A stretch of DNA of 64,000 nt from Blastobasis lacticolella. Lineage: Eukaryota > Arthropoda > Insecta > Lepidoptera > Blastobasidae. The position numbers were made by a program, and so were the translations under genes. The DNA is taken from NCBI GenBank assembly GCA_905147135.1, contig LR990050.1, forward strand, positions 13,018,001 to 13,082,000, read 5' to 3'. The notes under the pieces were generated by a model. That model worked only from the letters and a program-made list of their open reading frames with translations, was not told the origin of the DNA and searched no databases. Below are positions 23,901-38,900 of the stretch, piece by piece (the stretch's first letter is position 1; every line of letters starts with the position of its first letter).

Positions 23901-26900
23901 AGGTGTATAGGACTTGAGCACCGATCGACGAAATCCAGGGAACGAATCATGGTTGATACCAATGCTATCCGTCAAATGTAACCTTTCGTTATATTCCCTA
24001 TAAATCCTGGTAATAGGTGCATTACAACCAATATTAGTGCGGCAGAATGGCAGGCTAAATGGTTTTGAGAGTGGATGTCTAGGCAACTTGTGCGGCACTG
24101 AAAAATTGATACAGCATAAAATATCACTGCATGACCTTGGATGTCTGATGGCAGCCGATCTACTTTTGTTACCAGAAAACACATGAAGTGGGTTGTGTCT
24201 TGGGGTAAAAATCTGATCTGTCAAATCATGGTCAAGAGGTCAAGATCTCGGGTCGTTGTGCCGATTGGCTACAATATGATTATTTTTTATAGATTTAGCA
24301 ACAAACAGAAATGTAATAGTATATCGATTTTACCTACCTTCTTTGTATCGAGTCGATGGACTATACTTTAACTTCCACTTTATTCGCCCAGTATTCGGCG
24401 ACGACGCATACAGCGTTAGAACTAACCTACCTACCTACTTAGGTACCTAAATTCCTTTCCTACGAACGTGCGAACGTCGAGAACATTACCATTTCCATAA
24501 AATTTACCTTTTCCGGACGGATGGAAATTAAAAGCAAAATCATTTTCAGCGAAATAAACGATACATTTACAGGGACACTTTTTCTCTCATATATTTGGAG
24601 AAGCAATGTTCCGCGCGGCACAATATTGGGGACTACGGGATCTTGCTATGGACATGCCTAAATGAATTTCAAACAATACATTAATATATCGACAAGGATA
24701 GATGATAATGAAAGAAAATAGGGGTAAGTATTTTGTATTTAGCAGTTTCCCAGTTTTGAACAACGTCTACACCTATGCATACACCTACACCTATATTGGA
24801 CAGCATAACCATTAGATTTTATACGTGCATATTAGTATATTAAATATTATTATTTGGGGGGTTATGGGGCCCAACCACCATCTCATGGGCCCAAGCCAAA
24901 TTCACCTGCCCGCGTTCCCCTGCTGATAGACGGACGAGGCTCTGGCGAACCGGCTTCTCCCTAACGGGTTGTGCGGGGCGGATGAAAGTCACCGCACGTA
25001 AAAAGCCAAACCACCGCAAATTTTTTTTTAAAAAGTCTGATACTGGAAACGAACACCATGCAAGGGCGTCGCCACTGAACGACGCATAGGCATATCGCCC
25101 TACACCTGCGATAAGTGGGCTCGGGCTACCGTATCACGCGCGGGCAAGGTTAAAGAAGTTAGCGCCAAGTAGTAGGAAGCTCCGGTTCGCCACTAGGGAT
25201 ACAGGGATACATACAAGCTGTTATACACCGGATCCGCAGAAGGGAGGAATGGGGTTGCTATTGTGGTGAGCGACGAGTTCCGGAACGGCATTCTGGTGGT
25301 GAGTAGGGTGAACCATCGACTCATGGTGATCAAGGCGCAAATTGAGGGTATAACAACCAACCTCATTAGCGCCTATGCTCCCCAGTCTGGCTGCACCGAC
25401 ACCGAAAAGACTGCCTTCTGGAACAGTTTCAAAAATACCCTGCGACGTATACCATCCTCCGAACAGATTGTGGTTGGTACGGACCTCAATGGTCACGTGG
25501 GTAAGAAAAGCGAGGAGTTCGGTCGGGTGCACGGTGGCTTTGGCTATAGCCAGCGAAACAGTGAGGGAGAAGATATTCTCTGAACCTCACTGGCCGCTGA
25601 CTTGGCCGTAGTCAACACCTTCTTCCAGAAAAGACCTACTGATTAAATAACTCTGTTGCCGACTATTCTTGCGCTGTTGCAAGCAAAATGGTTGAAATTG
25701 TTACTTGTCCGATGACGTATCTTCGATTTGACGGGTGCAGTCGCTAACAAAGTTCCCTTGCAATAGCAACCGGAATTTGATATATCGATATAAATTATTC
25801 GTATGAAAATGCGATTACATATCTTTGTTGCAATGAAAGTGGCAGCTTGAGTCCGCAACCAGTCCCGTTGCATTTGCAACAACTCAGGCGAACTCTGACG
25901 CAAAACATAGTTTTTCATAAACTTTGATTACAAAAACCTTGTTTACCATCGTTAAATTTGTTTTTTGTTGTTTGTGTTATTTGTTGTTTGTGTCTTTCGC
26001 AAACTCCACTAGCAGCTCGAGTTGCCGGGGGGCAACTTGGCGATTTGGCGCTATATTTATAACACAAATTAACTTAATAGGTTTTCGTGAATTATTAAGT
26101 AGTAAACGCACAAATATATAAAATACACTTAATTTCACTGTATTTTTATTGAAAATTCGTAAACAAAGAAAACGATGAAAAATATAAGCTTTGTGACTTG
26201 ACAACTAAAGTTTCAAAATATCAACGAGCTGTATAACGCTGGTAAATGAAAATGTTTCGTAATACATAACGCTTGCACTACAACACTGACTTTTTAAATA
26301 AGTTAGGTTATCGATTATTCTCCGTTACTTCATGTCAGTGTTTTATCGATTGATATCGGTTGCAAGCTGGTTGAATGAGATGTTGCAGGCTTTTCGTAAT
26401 CGCAAATCATCGATGGAGATTTTTCCTAGTCCGCAACAAAACATTGGTCGCAACATGTTTCATTGCCGTTATGTAATCGGGCCACAGAACACCTCATCTC
26501 CTATAAAAATGGCCCGCACCAATCACAAATCGATTATCTGCTGATTCGAAGACGTGACTTCGGCTACGTATCCCAGTGCAAGATCATCCAGAGGGAATGC
26601 CTCACTACACAGCACCGAATCCTTGTCATGGACGTCCGGGTAATTAGTAGACGGCCTACGGCAGAACGCTGCGTACCGTCTACCAAGTGGTGGACTCTGA
26701 GCAGCGAGAACCAGGAGTTCATGGAGGCAGCCGAAGGTCTCGATTGGAGCGCAAAGGGCGAAACCTCCAATGAGCTCGGTGTCATTACCAGAAATCCATC
26801 CTCAAACTCGGACAAACAGTACTCGACACGTCGAAGGTCGGCCGACGATTTGACAAGGATACGGGATGGTGGAATAGTGAGGTGCAGGAAGCAGTTAGAG

Positions 26901-29900
26901 ACAAAAAGGCATGTTTCAAGAAATGGCAGCACAGCAATTTACCTTCGGATAAGGAAGTGTACTTGAGAGCAAAGCGGCGATTTAAAATGGCGGTCGCAAA
27001 AGCGCGGCGGTCGGCCCAGCTGGCTCCGCTCTACGATGCGTTGGATTCTGTGGAGGGACACAAGCTCGTCTACAAGCTGGCAACATCGCGGAGTCAAGCC
27101 AGTCTGGATGTGACAAAGCGTGTTGCCATAAAAGGTACGGACGGCGTTTTGCTCACAAGCTCAAACTCTATTAAAGACCGGTGGTGCTGTCATTTCAAGG
27201 AACTGTTTAACGCGACCAACAACTACGTGCGACCACCACAGCTTCCTGCAAACCTTAGTATGATAAGCCCGATTACCCCTGATGAGGTGGAGAGGTCTCT
27301 GGTACGTATGAAGAACGGAAAAGCTATTGACCATTACGGAATACCCATAGAAACCTGGAAAACAATGGGGACCCGGGGCGTACTCTTGCTCACTGAGCTT
27401 TTCAACAGGAAAAGGCAGTGTGCAAGAGTGCGGCAGCTACAACTTATGAGCTACACAATAAAGCTATTCGAACGGATTATTGACCAGAGACTTCGCCAGG
27501 AATGCGCCTTGTTGGAATGCCAATACGGCTTCAGGCCGGGCTGCAGCACCATGGATCCAGTTTTTGCTCTCAGGATCCTCCAGGAGTCCCATTGCAGTAG
27601 ATATCAACCGTTGCATTATGCATTTCTTGACCTGTAGAGTGCTTTCGACAGTGTCCCCCGGGATATAATTTGGTGGGCTCTGAGAGCAAAGTCTATGCCC
27701 GAGGCATACCTACATTTGTATTATACAGGACATGTATGCCAAAACGAGCTGTAGTCAAAACCATCGTAGGTCATACTAATTCCTTCCCGATTACTGTAGG
27801 TGTTCACCAGGGTTCTGTGCTGAGTCCTTACTTGTTTTGCATTGTGCTCGATGCCCTCGCAGCGGAAATTCAGGACATGCCTCCCTGGCTTATGAAGTAC
27901 GCTGACGACTTGTGCTGGTGGAACACGTGGAAGGATGTGCTAAAAAACTGTGGTTTGAAAGAGAACGTCGCCAAAACAGAGTATATGGCCACCTGCAGTG
28001 CGGATCCCGACACCATCCGTATAGGTAACGAAACTGTCAATAGAACAGATAAATCCAAATACCTTGGATTCATGATTGACGAGTCTGGCAATATCGGCCC
28101 CGATGTCAAGTCCCGAATCTCTGCAATCTGGGCCAAATGGCGGGAACTCACGGCAGTCATCTGTGACCCTAAAATCCATGTTAAGCTCAAAGGGCTTATA
28201 TACAAGAGTATAATTAGACCTGTGTTGCTATATGGCTGCGAGACATGGCCAGCGCTGACGAAACACGTTCGCGAACTTCACGCCAACGAAATGAAAATGC
28301 TACGCTGGATATGCGGAGTTACGCGACTCGATCGAGTAAGTAGTCCGTGGAAGTCTTGGCGTGAGGGATATCGCGGACAAGATCGAGGAGGCTCGCCTGC
28401 GCTAGTTTGGTCACGTGTTGCGTAAGCTTCAGGGATACGTGGGAAATAGGCAACCCAACAAGCGATGAATTGACATCGCTGAGTCGGATGCGAGAACCAA
28501 CGGCTTACGACGCGAGGATGCCGAAGACCGTTCGAAGTGGAGAAGAATGGGTAGGAAAGCGGACCCTGGCAGAGGCCGGGATAAGCGCTAGGGCGATGAT
28601 GATGCTGATTATTATAACTCAAGTTCATATAAAAGTTTAAAGCATAACTAAAATAATTAAATTTATAAATTCCCCCATATTTTTAATTCGGGGGACAACG
28701 AAACTAAAATTCTCGTTGTCCCCCATTCGGCATTTGTCCCTAATATGCCCTTCGTTAAGTATTATACATTATGGTGAAAACCGGATAAAAATCCGTTGCG
28801 TAGTTTAGGAGGACTTAGCGGAAATACATATCTACAAACAGACAGATTATTATTTACAGAACGATTATTTATACTATAATGTTTATAGATTGTGGAATTT
28901 GCAATGATGGATGTTTGTAAGGTCAATCGCCTTTTGGCTGTGTAATATGTATTCGTCCGGAAATTAAATTGAATACCTACAATTCATCAATTTTGACCGT
29001 GCATATGGATACTTTCAAAAGTTTATTTGCATACGTAGTAGTAGTAAACTATTATTAGTACCTATTTCACTACAGGGTAAAGTATTTACCCAAAATGAAG
29101 GGTAATGTGTTTGACCTGTATGTATGTTTGTATGAATGTTTGTTCCTTACCTTGTAACTATTAAACGAATGGACCGATTTTTACAATTTATATGTCGATT
29201 GATTCGTTTTGGTGGCGCGAGTGCCACTGGGTACATTAATACTTAAAAAATCTAAACGAAGGCCTAAAATAGGTGATTTGTAACTTATAAGTGACATACA
29301 AGGTGACTTATATACTTAAAGGTAGTTTTGTGAGAAAAATTGCATTAAACATAGAATTGACAAATGACAATGAATGTAGGTACGTACCTACTACAAAAAA
29401 TGGTAACAGCGAATGTATATCAATATCAGTACAGTACATCAAAAACAGGTTTTATTTGCGCGTATAAAATGCAACTACTTACTTTTTTATTATAATTATT
29501 TTTGTATTAATCCAAACTAATAAATACCTCAATTTGTCTCATGTCCTGGATATCGATGGACACTATGTAACGAGTAAACCGTCTGTCCATGTATCTAACT
29601 ACTACACCTAACCGAATTAGCCACAAGCGAAACCGCGAGCGTAAGATAGTGTAAAATATTTGCATGTGCGTGCAATTCGCCATACTCGATTGGTTCAGTA
29701 GATACCTAGCGCACATAACTATTACCTTTCTAATACTGTGTCTTATGCATTTAGGCCTATGTATATTCAGCTTGTGGGGATGAGGCCACCGTTTGTTGTT
29801 AATTATTATGTTTGATACCAAACAGGGTGTAGTTAGCTTGTTCTGTAGGTCTGCATCGTACTTACCCAGATCACGAACGGAAGATTTTTGAAATCTTTTT

Positions 29901-32900
29901 TCTCAGCCTCGTTGGAGTAAAATTGTTTCAACAGTTTGTACCTCTATTCCATTTTGATCAACTAGTTTTTAGAGTAATTTTGAGTTTTGGACTTTATGGC
30001 GGAGGTTTTTTTCACATAATATCTGTTCAGAACCCTTGCGCACGAGACGGAGATTGCCACCAAGATGACGATTATTTATATGTGTATTTACTTTTAATAG
30101 GATATAAGCTATTAAATAGCCGTTTTGTATTAAGAAAATAACAATGTAATTTAAAAAAATTAAACCAACAGAAATTGTCGGAAAAGCCTCTACCGAGTAT
30201 ATCATATAGATACTCAAATATTTCCTACACTACTGCTAAGAACCATTTGAATTAAACTCGATTACAAATTAAAAAACACGTTGAAATCAGTCCATCCGTT
30301 TGGAAGCTACGATGCCGCAGACAGACACACAGAGCCCCAAAGCCACAGAACCAAATATACACACGTCAAAATTAAACAACCCCTCTTTTTTTATTGGAGG
30401 TTAAAAACCTATTTCAGCTTTATGTCCGTCATTGTACTTTTCATGCATTAAGTATAAATAATAAAAAAACAGAAGTTTATTTCATGTAAACACACAACAG
30501 ATAAGTAGGAACGTAAGTAAACACTTTAATGTAGTGTTGTAAACTACTAGTTTAATGTTGTGTTGTAGATAACTGAGAACAAACGCATAATTAGTACTTA
30601 ATAGCTGTCCGCCCAGTTATTAAAACTGTTGGTTAGTAATATAAATCAGCCAATAACCTTTTCTTTTTAAATTGCACTAGTGGAGAAGGCGCGACTTCGT
30701 TCGCGTACATCTACTTTATTACCCCTACCTACCCTTTTTCTTCTAGCTTATAAACCTTTCTCTTGAATCACTCTATTTATTGTTGAAAACCGCATTAATA
30801 TCCGTTGCGTAGTTTAAAATATTTAAGCGTACATAGATATATACATATATACATATTTACATAGGGACATTGTTTCATACTATGTTAGTAGATTTAGATT
30901 AGTAGGCCTGTCAAAGGCCAAAGATTGATTGAATGCCTCAGATAGTGCCACCCGCGTTGCTCGGTTTTGGTTTAGGAAAATATAAGTGCCTAATCATCTC
31001 ATCATATCAGCCGAAAGACGCCCACTGCTGGGCATAGGCCTCCCCCAGAGATCTCCACAAAGGCCGGTCCTGTGCCTTCCGCATCCAGCTGGTACCTGCG
31101 ATCTTTACCAGGTCCTCGGTCTACCTGGTGGGAGGCCTACCCACGCTGCCTGATAATACCTAATAATAATAAATATTTTTTATACTTAACCAATTAATAA
31201 TTAGCATGATAATAAGAAGAAGCGTGCCGATAATGTCTACTTATAATTGAAGGTAATAGTATCCTCCTATTTAGGTATAGTTTAAAACGTACACTAGGAG
31301 CCACTGTAAGAAATTATCTACGAAATCTAGTCTCCTCTACCTTACCTTTTAGAGTTCAAAAGACACTCCCCATTACAGACAGACGGACGGCTTAGTAATA
31401 CGACTCATCGGCACTAACTGTGGGGGAGGGGGAATCTCAAAATCGAATCGTATAAAGGAGCTTCGGTGGCCGAGTGGTTAAGGCATCCGACTTGTAAGCG
31501 AGAGGCCTATATAGAAATTACTGTAAATGAATTGAATGATAGCTGGAAGAAATCCTGTTGTGTGATAAGCTCGCCTTTTCCTTATCACAGGCTAACCTTG
31601 TTTGCACTCCAGCTCCCAATAATCTATTTGATATGTTAAATGTCTTTGTAAATATTATGGGAGAAAAAAATAAAATAATATTATTAAGAGATTACAAACA
31701 AACAAACAAATTAGGTACATAGTTTGTCCTTTAAATTTTAACAACTTCACAGGAATATGATTCTTAATTCAGTTGCCTTTTGGGACCGGAAAACTATCCA
31801 ATATCATCGAGAAATAGTGTAAATACACTATTTTCAATCATATTAGCCAAAGGTTCGACGAGTCGTACCTACGTACTTTTGGAGAATACTTTCTACATAC
31901 AAACTCTATCTTAGTCTCTCTCTACCTTCATTAATATAATAATGTTATGTAATATATAATATAATAGTTAATACCTAGAAATGCCCTATGCTCTATCCTA
32001 CGTTCGACTCCCACGCTCTTTTCCTTCGCTAAACGCTCTGTTTTTAAGACTCTTCATTGCGTGATTATTAGAAAGGTTTTCTTGCAATTAGACCATCGCG
32101 TTTCTCTGTATTTGCGTTTTCCTCCTAACCACGCAACAGAGTTTCACCATCGGTTAGAAAATTTCTTTCGGAAGGTCTTCGGAATATAGTACATGCATAA
32201 TAACGAAAGCAGAGAAAACCCGTGCGAAGCTGGGCAGGGTCGCTAGTTTTTATGTAGAATACTGTAACAACAATATTGTAGTAGACCTCCTTATCCTAGT
32301 GTTAAATCCTGGCTGAGCGACTAGTGGTTTAGTCAGGGTCGGCTATTATACCAGGAAAGTGATTTCAGATTTACTGAGAGCTGTTTCCTACCAGAATCCT
32401 TAATTCTAATAAATAAATAAATATAATAATAAATATGCTTGGACAAATTCATAAAGCGTCATCTAGCCCCAAAGTAAGCACAGCCTGTGTTATGTTGTAT
32501 GATAGACACTACACTCAGACCCGTAACAGAAATTAAAATTCATCATTACAATTTCTGCTCGGCCGCTAACCGAACCCGGGACCTGTGCGTGACGTCATGT
32601 TAACAATTGAGCTACTCATGTCGTCAGCATTTGGCCAAAATGTGTGGTGTTTGTGTTTTGACGAGCGGCGACTACCATCTGACCCGCACAACTGGGAAGC
32701 CGGTTCGTCAGGGCCTCGTCCGTATGTCAGTAGGAGACCGCGTGCAGATGAGGTTCGCTTGGGCCATGTGGGTGATGGTATGGCCATATTTCCCTACATA
32801 AAACACACATTTATAAAATGCTAAAGTAAACCAAGTTGAAGATACTCTCTGAACAGGCAGTCAAACTAAATCAAATCCCTGAAAGGCTATCTGGCTGAGA

Positions 32901-35900
32901 AATAGAAAAAAAATACAATTCTCATCACTACATATTATAAAACAAATTCCCAAGCCGCATCTGCCTGTCTGTCTATTCGCGATAAACAAAAAACCTACTA
33001 AGCGAATTTTGATTTGGTTTTTATAGTTTAGTACAATATAAGCCACGTTTCATCTAATTAGTGTAGGTAGAACCGGAAATACAGCTTGACCTCCCCGTAA
33101 CACTAGCATTCATACAATACGAAGGTCATTTAAGATGGAAAGTGGGCAAAAGCTAAACGGTCATAAAAACTTTATTCACGCATACGAAATTGAGGGCAAA
33201 AGCTAAAGTATTAACTGCTATAAAATTAAAAAATCGTTTCACAATTATGTAGATATATCTATCAAGTTAAAATTAGACGATTCATATGCGAACAGTGCAA
33301 AACAAACAGTGATTTGAGGTCGAGATTTAAATTGATTGGAATGTGTTGAATCAATGAAGTGATCAATCGGTTATCGATTGGCGACTGCAGAAGTCATCGA
33401 TAAATATTAATATAATACTCAGGTACTTCGGTATACAGATCAGGACTAATCTTTTTGGGAACTAAGTACCTACCTAGGTAGGTTCAACAAATTCATTTTC
33501 CCGGAATAAAGTAACCTATGGTATTTGGTGTATGGTAAATGTAGCATTCTACTTGTGAAAGAATTTTTAAAATCGTTTGAGTAGTTTTTGAGTTTCTTCT
33601 TTACACACAAACAAAAATACTGACTTTGTTTCTGATACTGAAGATCCAAGAACTAGTACACTGACATCGCCCAATCCACCAATTCTTGCAATCGGATGCT
33701 AAAGTCCACGGCTTACGACACGAGGATGCTAAAGACCGTGTTAAGACCGTGTTTTGGGCCGATTTTTCAATCTTCGGATTTTATTTGCCCGAAAAAGTTA
33801 TATACTACCAAATTAAAACAAACTTTAATCCTTCAATGATATATGAAGTAATGATACAATTTTATTTTAGTCGCACAATAACTTACCCGACTGACATGTT
33901 TTATCTGAGGATTGAAAAATCAGCCCTTAGTGTTAAGTGGAAGAGGGAAAGTAGGAATGTGGATGCTGGCAGAAGCTTGGATTGAAGGTTGACGATAATG
34001 ATGGAGAAAATACACCAAAACCTTAATATTTTCCACCGCAAATATTAGGTTTTAGATTTAAATACACCAAGGTTCCGCACGAACTCACTTCTGATCATAG
34101 CGTTACTCGTACTTGTAATCATTATTTTATATTTTCAGATGTTTGGCTTCGGTTCATCGAATGCCTTCGGAATATTGTTCCATGACTTTTTTATGGACCA
34201 AGGGCACGCCAGCGGCTTGCCTCTCGTTATCGGAGTGTACAACGGAGCCCTGTCAATAGCTGGTGAATATAATTTATTTTTTTTACATTTGATAGTCTGC
34301 CTGGCCTTTGCCCTTTCCCACTACAGGCCTTTGCCAAGTAGTGGGACACAGACGGCTCTTTTAAAAAAATATATAGTTCTGTATTTTACTAAACTATTTG
34401 GATATCTCCATCTAGCGTCCTTATGCATCTTTGAAATAAAATTAAGATAGGGGGCAACGCATGCCGACCGTCCAGCGCGTACGAGGCGAGACACCGAGCA
34501 CCGATACACGCCATCCACATAATTGCCTAGGCAATTCATGAGCCCGTGCTCGGCCCCAACCAGCCCTACGCTCATACATTTTACTACTTATATCACAAGG
34601 AGTATTCTGAGGAGCTTTTTGGGCTAGTACCTGCTGCAGAGCTTCACTACCGTACTACCCGCCACAAATTTAAGTTTCACACATACCATCTGGATAATTT
34701 GGCGGTCAACTACGGTACGCTTTTTAGAAACTCTCGCGTACGACCATTCTATGGAATGAACTTCCTGCAGCGGTGTTCCCGAGCCGGTAAGGGATTGTAG
34801 TCTTCCAAAAAACACACGCGTTTCTTATAGGCACACTGGTATTGTGAATATCAATGGGCGGCGGAGACCACTAACCATCACGTGACCTGCTTGCTCGTTA
34901 ATTGCCTCCCTCTTGTATAAGTATATAAAAAATACAGTACCTACTCGTATGTGATGGAGAATACCAGCACGGAAACGAGTAGTACCGTTCAATATTTTAT
35001 TACTAATTTACAAAGATGACAAAAACCCCCAGTCCTTCAGATGAATGAATGCTTATTAGCATAACCTTCACATAAAAACTACTGAACAGTTCCTCAAGAA
35101 ACTTTTCGGGGTTTCAGCTTACCCACTTATTAGAGTAGCACATAGGCTACTCAAAACTCATCCAGCATTACAAAAATGTAGTTTCAACGGGATCACGCTA
35201 TAAACGAATTTTACCCCGGCTATTTTAAACTAAAAACTATTTTGAACTATTTCCGTAATTCTCAATAGAGTCTAAGAGATCTGCCCGTAAAGTCACGCAA
35301 CATTTTCCGATAACTCCGAGTAAAAGTTGTATTTCAACAAACGAAAGGAAATTAATAATCGAGTGATAGATATTTAAATATGTATAATTACTTATAATGC
35401 TTCACAATGAATTGCAGGAAAACATCCTTTCGTTGAACTATTTATCGAGATTAATTCATTGACCTCCTTATTCAATTGAAGGTGCTCCCGCAGTATCATG
35501 GTCATGGTTTCTAATTTGTCCGTTGCAAGCGCTTGGCTCTCATATTACTGCCCCTAAATTGTAATAGACTGGACCGTAACCCACAAATCGTTAAATAAGG
35601 GCTGATTAAACAAAGAGACCGATTTGTGGACGACTGACCGTGTGGCCTTTGGTCGACGGTTGGGAAGTCAATTATTTAGACAGACATAGACGTAGACATC
35701 ACTTTAGTGCTTCCCATTTACATTCGTTTTAGACGCGGAGTACGAGATCTTAAAATTAATGCTAAGAAATAACTACTTATTTATGCCGGTATAAATAGGT
35801 CGACAACTTAACTGGTATATCGCCTGCGGAAAGTGAGGTGGGAGGGTGATTTTTCAGCGATGAACGCGGGGGTGCGGGGTGCGGGGCAGTGAGCGCGAAA

Positions 35901-38900
35901 CGTCACTCGTAGACGTTCCTCGGAAAAATAATGCACATGAGATTATGCCCGAACTTGTTCCAAGATATTATATCCCGAGAGGAGAAACCTACTGTTTGCC
36001 AATGCAAATTGTAAAACTAAACCTCGATTTTTAATACGGTGCAAAAAAAGTAAAGATTTGTTTCTATAACATACATACGTATGTATACGACATAAGTGCC
36101 TCTTATGTCATATATGTATGTCTGTAACATAAAGTGGCTTATCAGATTTTTTATTGAATTGAGATATTTCACTGCTGGGCCTCCCCCAGAGATCTTCACA
36201 AAGGTCCTGTGCCGTGCGCATCTAGCTGATACCCGCGACCTTTCGTCCAGGTACCGGCGACCAGGTCGCAAGCAGCAAGATGTTGATAGAGAGGGGCGTG
36301 CCCATTAAATCCTTTCGGAAACCTATACCTTTCGGGTGGGCGGACAGTACAATTACGACGTGATCATGTGCTTGAACATGTCAGGGATTTTGAAAGAAGA
36401 GGAAAATTTTTAGACTAATTTTTTTGCCAAAATTTCTACCTGGATGTTAAAAAAAAACATGGGTTATAAATTATAGTTGTACAATATACACGTATTTTGT
36501 GTGTATTTGACTGCAAATATTAGACGTAACTCGGCTATTGCCGTTCATGGTGTCATATTGCGTTGCGGCTATCTGATTCGAAATATCATGTTTCATTACG
36601 CTTACAAAACCTTTCCCGTAACTTCATACAACTGCGGAAGCATTGTTATTGTTTTATTTAGACCAACTAAAATGGGCATACAAGCAGAATCCCACTTGGT
36701 ATATTTATTGGTGTCAAGGAATTTACGGGATAAGATGGATAGCATTGCAATATGGTTGATAATGTAATGAATAACCAAATGAATAAACAATAAAAAAACC
36801 TTGTTACATTTTATAGACATGACATTGATGTAAAGATGATTTTCGTCCTCTTTCAGGTTTTCTAAGCGGTATTGCCCTGAAGAAGTATTCGTTTCGACAA
36901 GTGGGATTGGTTGGCGCGGCTCTGTTTGTTTTGGGCGACATACTGACAATATTTGTCCAGAGGACCTACCAATTGGTGTTTACTTTTGGAGTGATCAGAG
37001 GTTGATACACGTATTAATGTTTTTATACATATTTGGGGTCATCTGCAAGTTTTTGAACCTCGACTCAAAACGACGGATGTTATAAGTTTGACGTTTGTAT
37101 CTGTGTTTGTCTGTGGCATTGTAGTTCCCGAACGGCTAGACCGTTTTATTTAATACGGCAGACAAACAGGCAAGCGGGCGACCTGATGGAAAGTGGTCAC
37201 CGCTGCCTATAGACATCAGCAACACCAGGGGCGCTATCAATGCGTTGCCCACCTCTAAGGAGACCTCTGATATATCTCTTGAACGATCCCATGTCATAAT
37301 ACATACATTGTGGCTGGGAGCTCATTCCACATCGAAATTGTACGAGCTAAAAACGTTTTCGTGAGTTATGCTCATTAGTGGAATATTTAAGTCAACAATT
37401 GCAAATCCACCAAAAAATTATAAGTTAAATAGGTGCAACCGTTCTGAAATTATGCGCAAACATGCAACATTTTGATACCTTGGGTTGTGTTATTGCAATT
37501 TTCTTAGGGATCTAAATTTTTTCCTTAAAAAAAAAATTTTAAATATAGCCTATGTCACTAGCTGATAATAACTTCACATTTCATGCTACGATGACGTGAC
37601 GAGACGTAACGAAAGGAGTAAGTAACGAGATGACGAGTGATAGGGTTAAATCATTGGTAGAGAGAGACATTTTGAGGATTGTTCTCACCTAATGGGAGAA
37701 AAAGAAAAAGAACATTTTGACCACCTACTCGTAGTGTACTCGTATAAACGATGACCACCCTCCACAGGCGCAGGATTCGGCGTGATGATCCCAGTCAGCT
37801 TAACGGCGTTCAACTGCTATTTCACGAAGAAGAGGACCGCTATGATGAGCGCCAACCAGTCCATGAGTAGCATGGCTTCCATCACGTTCCCCATGCTAGT
37901 GACATTCCTCCTCGCGGAATACGGCTTCAGGTGGAGCTTAGCCCTCGTCATGGCCCTCGACTTGCATCTCGTTGTCGCAATGCTGGTGATGCATCCAGTT
38001 GAATGGCATCTGGTTAAAGGATCTTCAGATGCCCGTGAGTTGCTTTGTATTTGGACCTTTGTTGATGTTTTGTGATGGGCTGGGTGTTTTTAAATAGTTT
38101 GAGCTGAATTTCTGTGTTTGAAAAGCTATTTCCGAGCCTTGAGCAGGAACTGTAAATTTGTTATTGAAATATGGAATTCTACATTTCACGCTTTTGTAAA
38201 CTTTGCAACACAGCTGGTGATCAATGTCACGTGTTTTTTGGATCCAATTATAAGCACGTTTTTTCTTGTACCATTTTTCGTTTATGTACATAATTCATGG
38301 TCATCGATCGTTAATGGGTTAATCCCTTTTAATATGTGTACCTTTCATGCCACCTCTCCTCTATATCGTGAATGTCCACGATAATATCATCACGATACAT
38401 TTTATAAAATCGCCCAATATCATACCATTTTGTGACGTCCGCTTTCCAGAGCTACCGCATTGTGACGTCTCGAAAAGTGTTCTCGCAGAGAACTATAACG
38501 AATCCGCCTTGAAAATGTTACCAGGTGACGAAAGCGTAGTTGACGCAAAGGAAAATAAAAAACCCCGTCAGCACGAGTCGATACAGAAAAGTTTATTGTG
38601 AGTATTAAAGTTTCTATTCTTTTGCCTTATAGTATAGCTCATTTTTTGCACGTTAATATGCCGTTTTAATTAATTTAATTTGTTTTAATGAATTTATTAT
38701 CATTGAATACGAAATTTGCTCGTAGTTTGGCTTGTAAATAATGAGTAAACCGGTTCACAACGTTTGTTGCCATTCCGTGCATAGCATGGCTTGCGAGATA
38801 AAAGGACGCTGTATGGTTATGGCTTTGCGTTTTCCCAAAATTCTATTAAAACTTCTGTTATACTGCATGGACTTACCGGATCTGTCTATTGACAAAGTGT

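Noticed and set aside
25977..26204. Open frame that might be a small host gene within the RTE
   Set aside because: It is within the 838-bp non-autonomous insertion; no domain is recognisable.
32566..32824. Overlapping open frames on both strands suggesting a gene
   Set aside because: Partly covered by a SINE, no recognised domain, and overlapping frames on both strands are typical of GC-rich repeat DNA.
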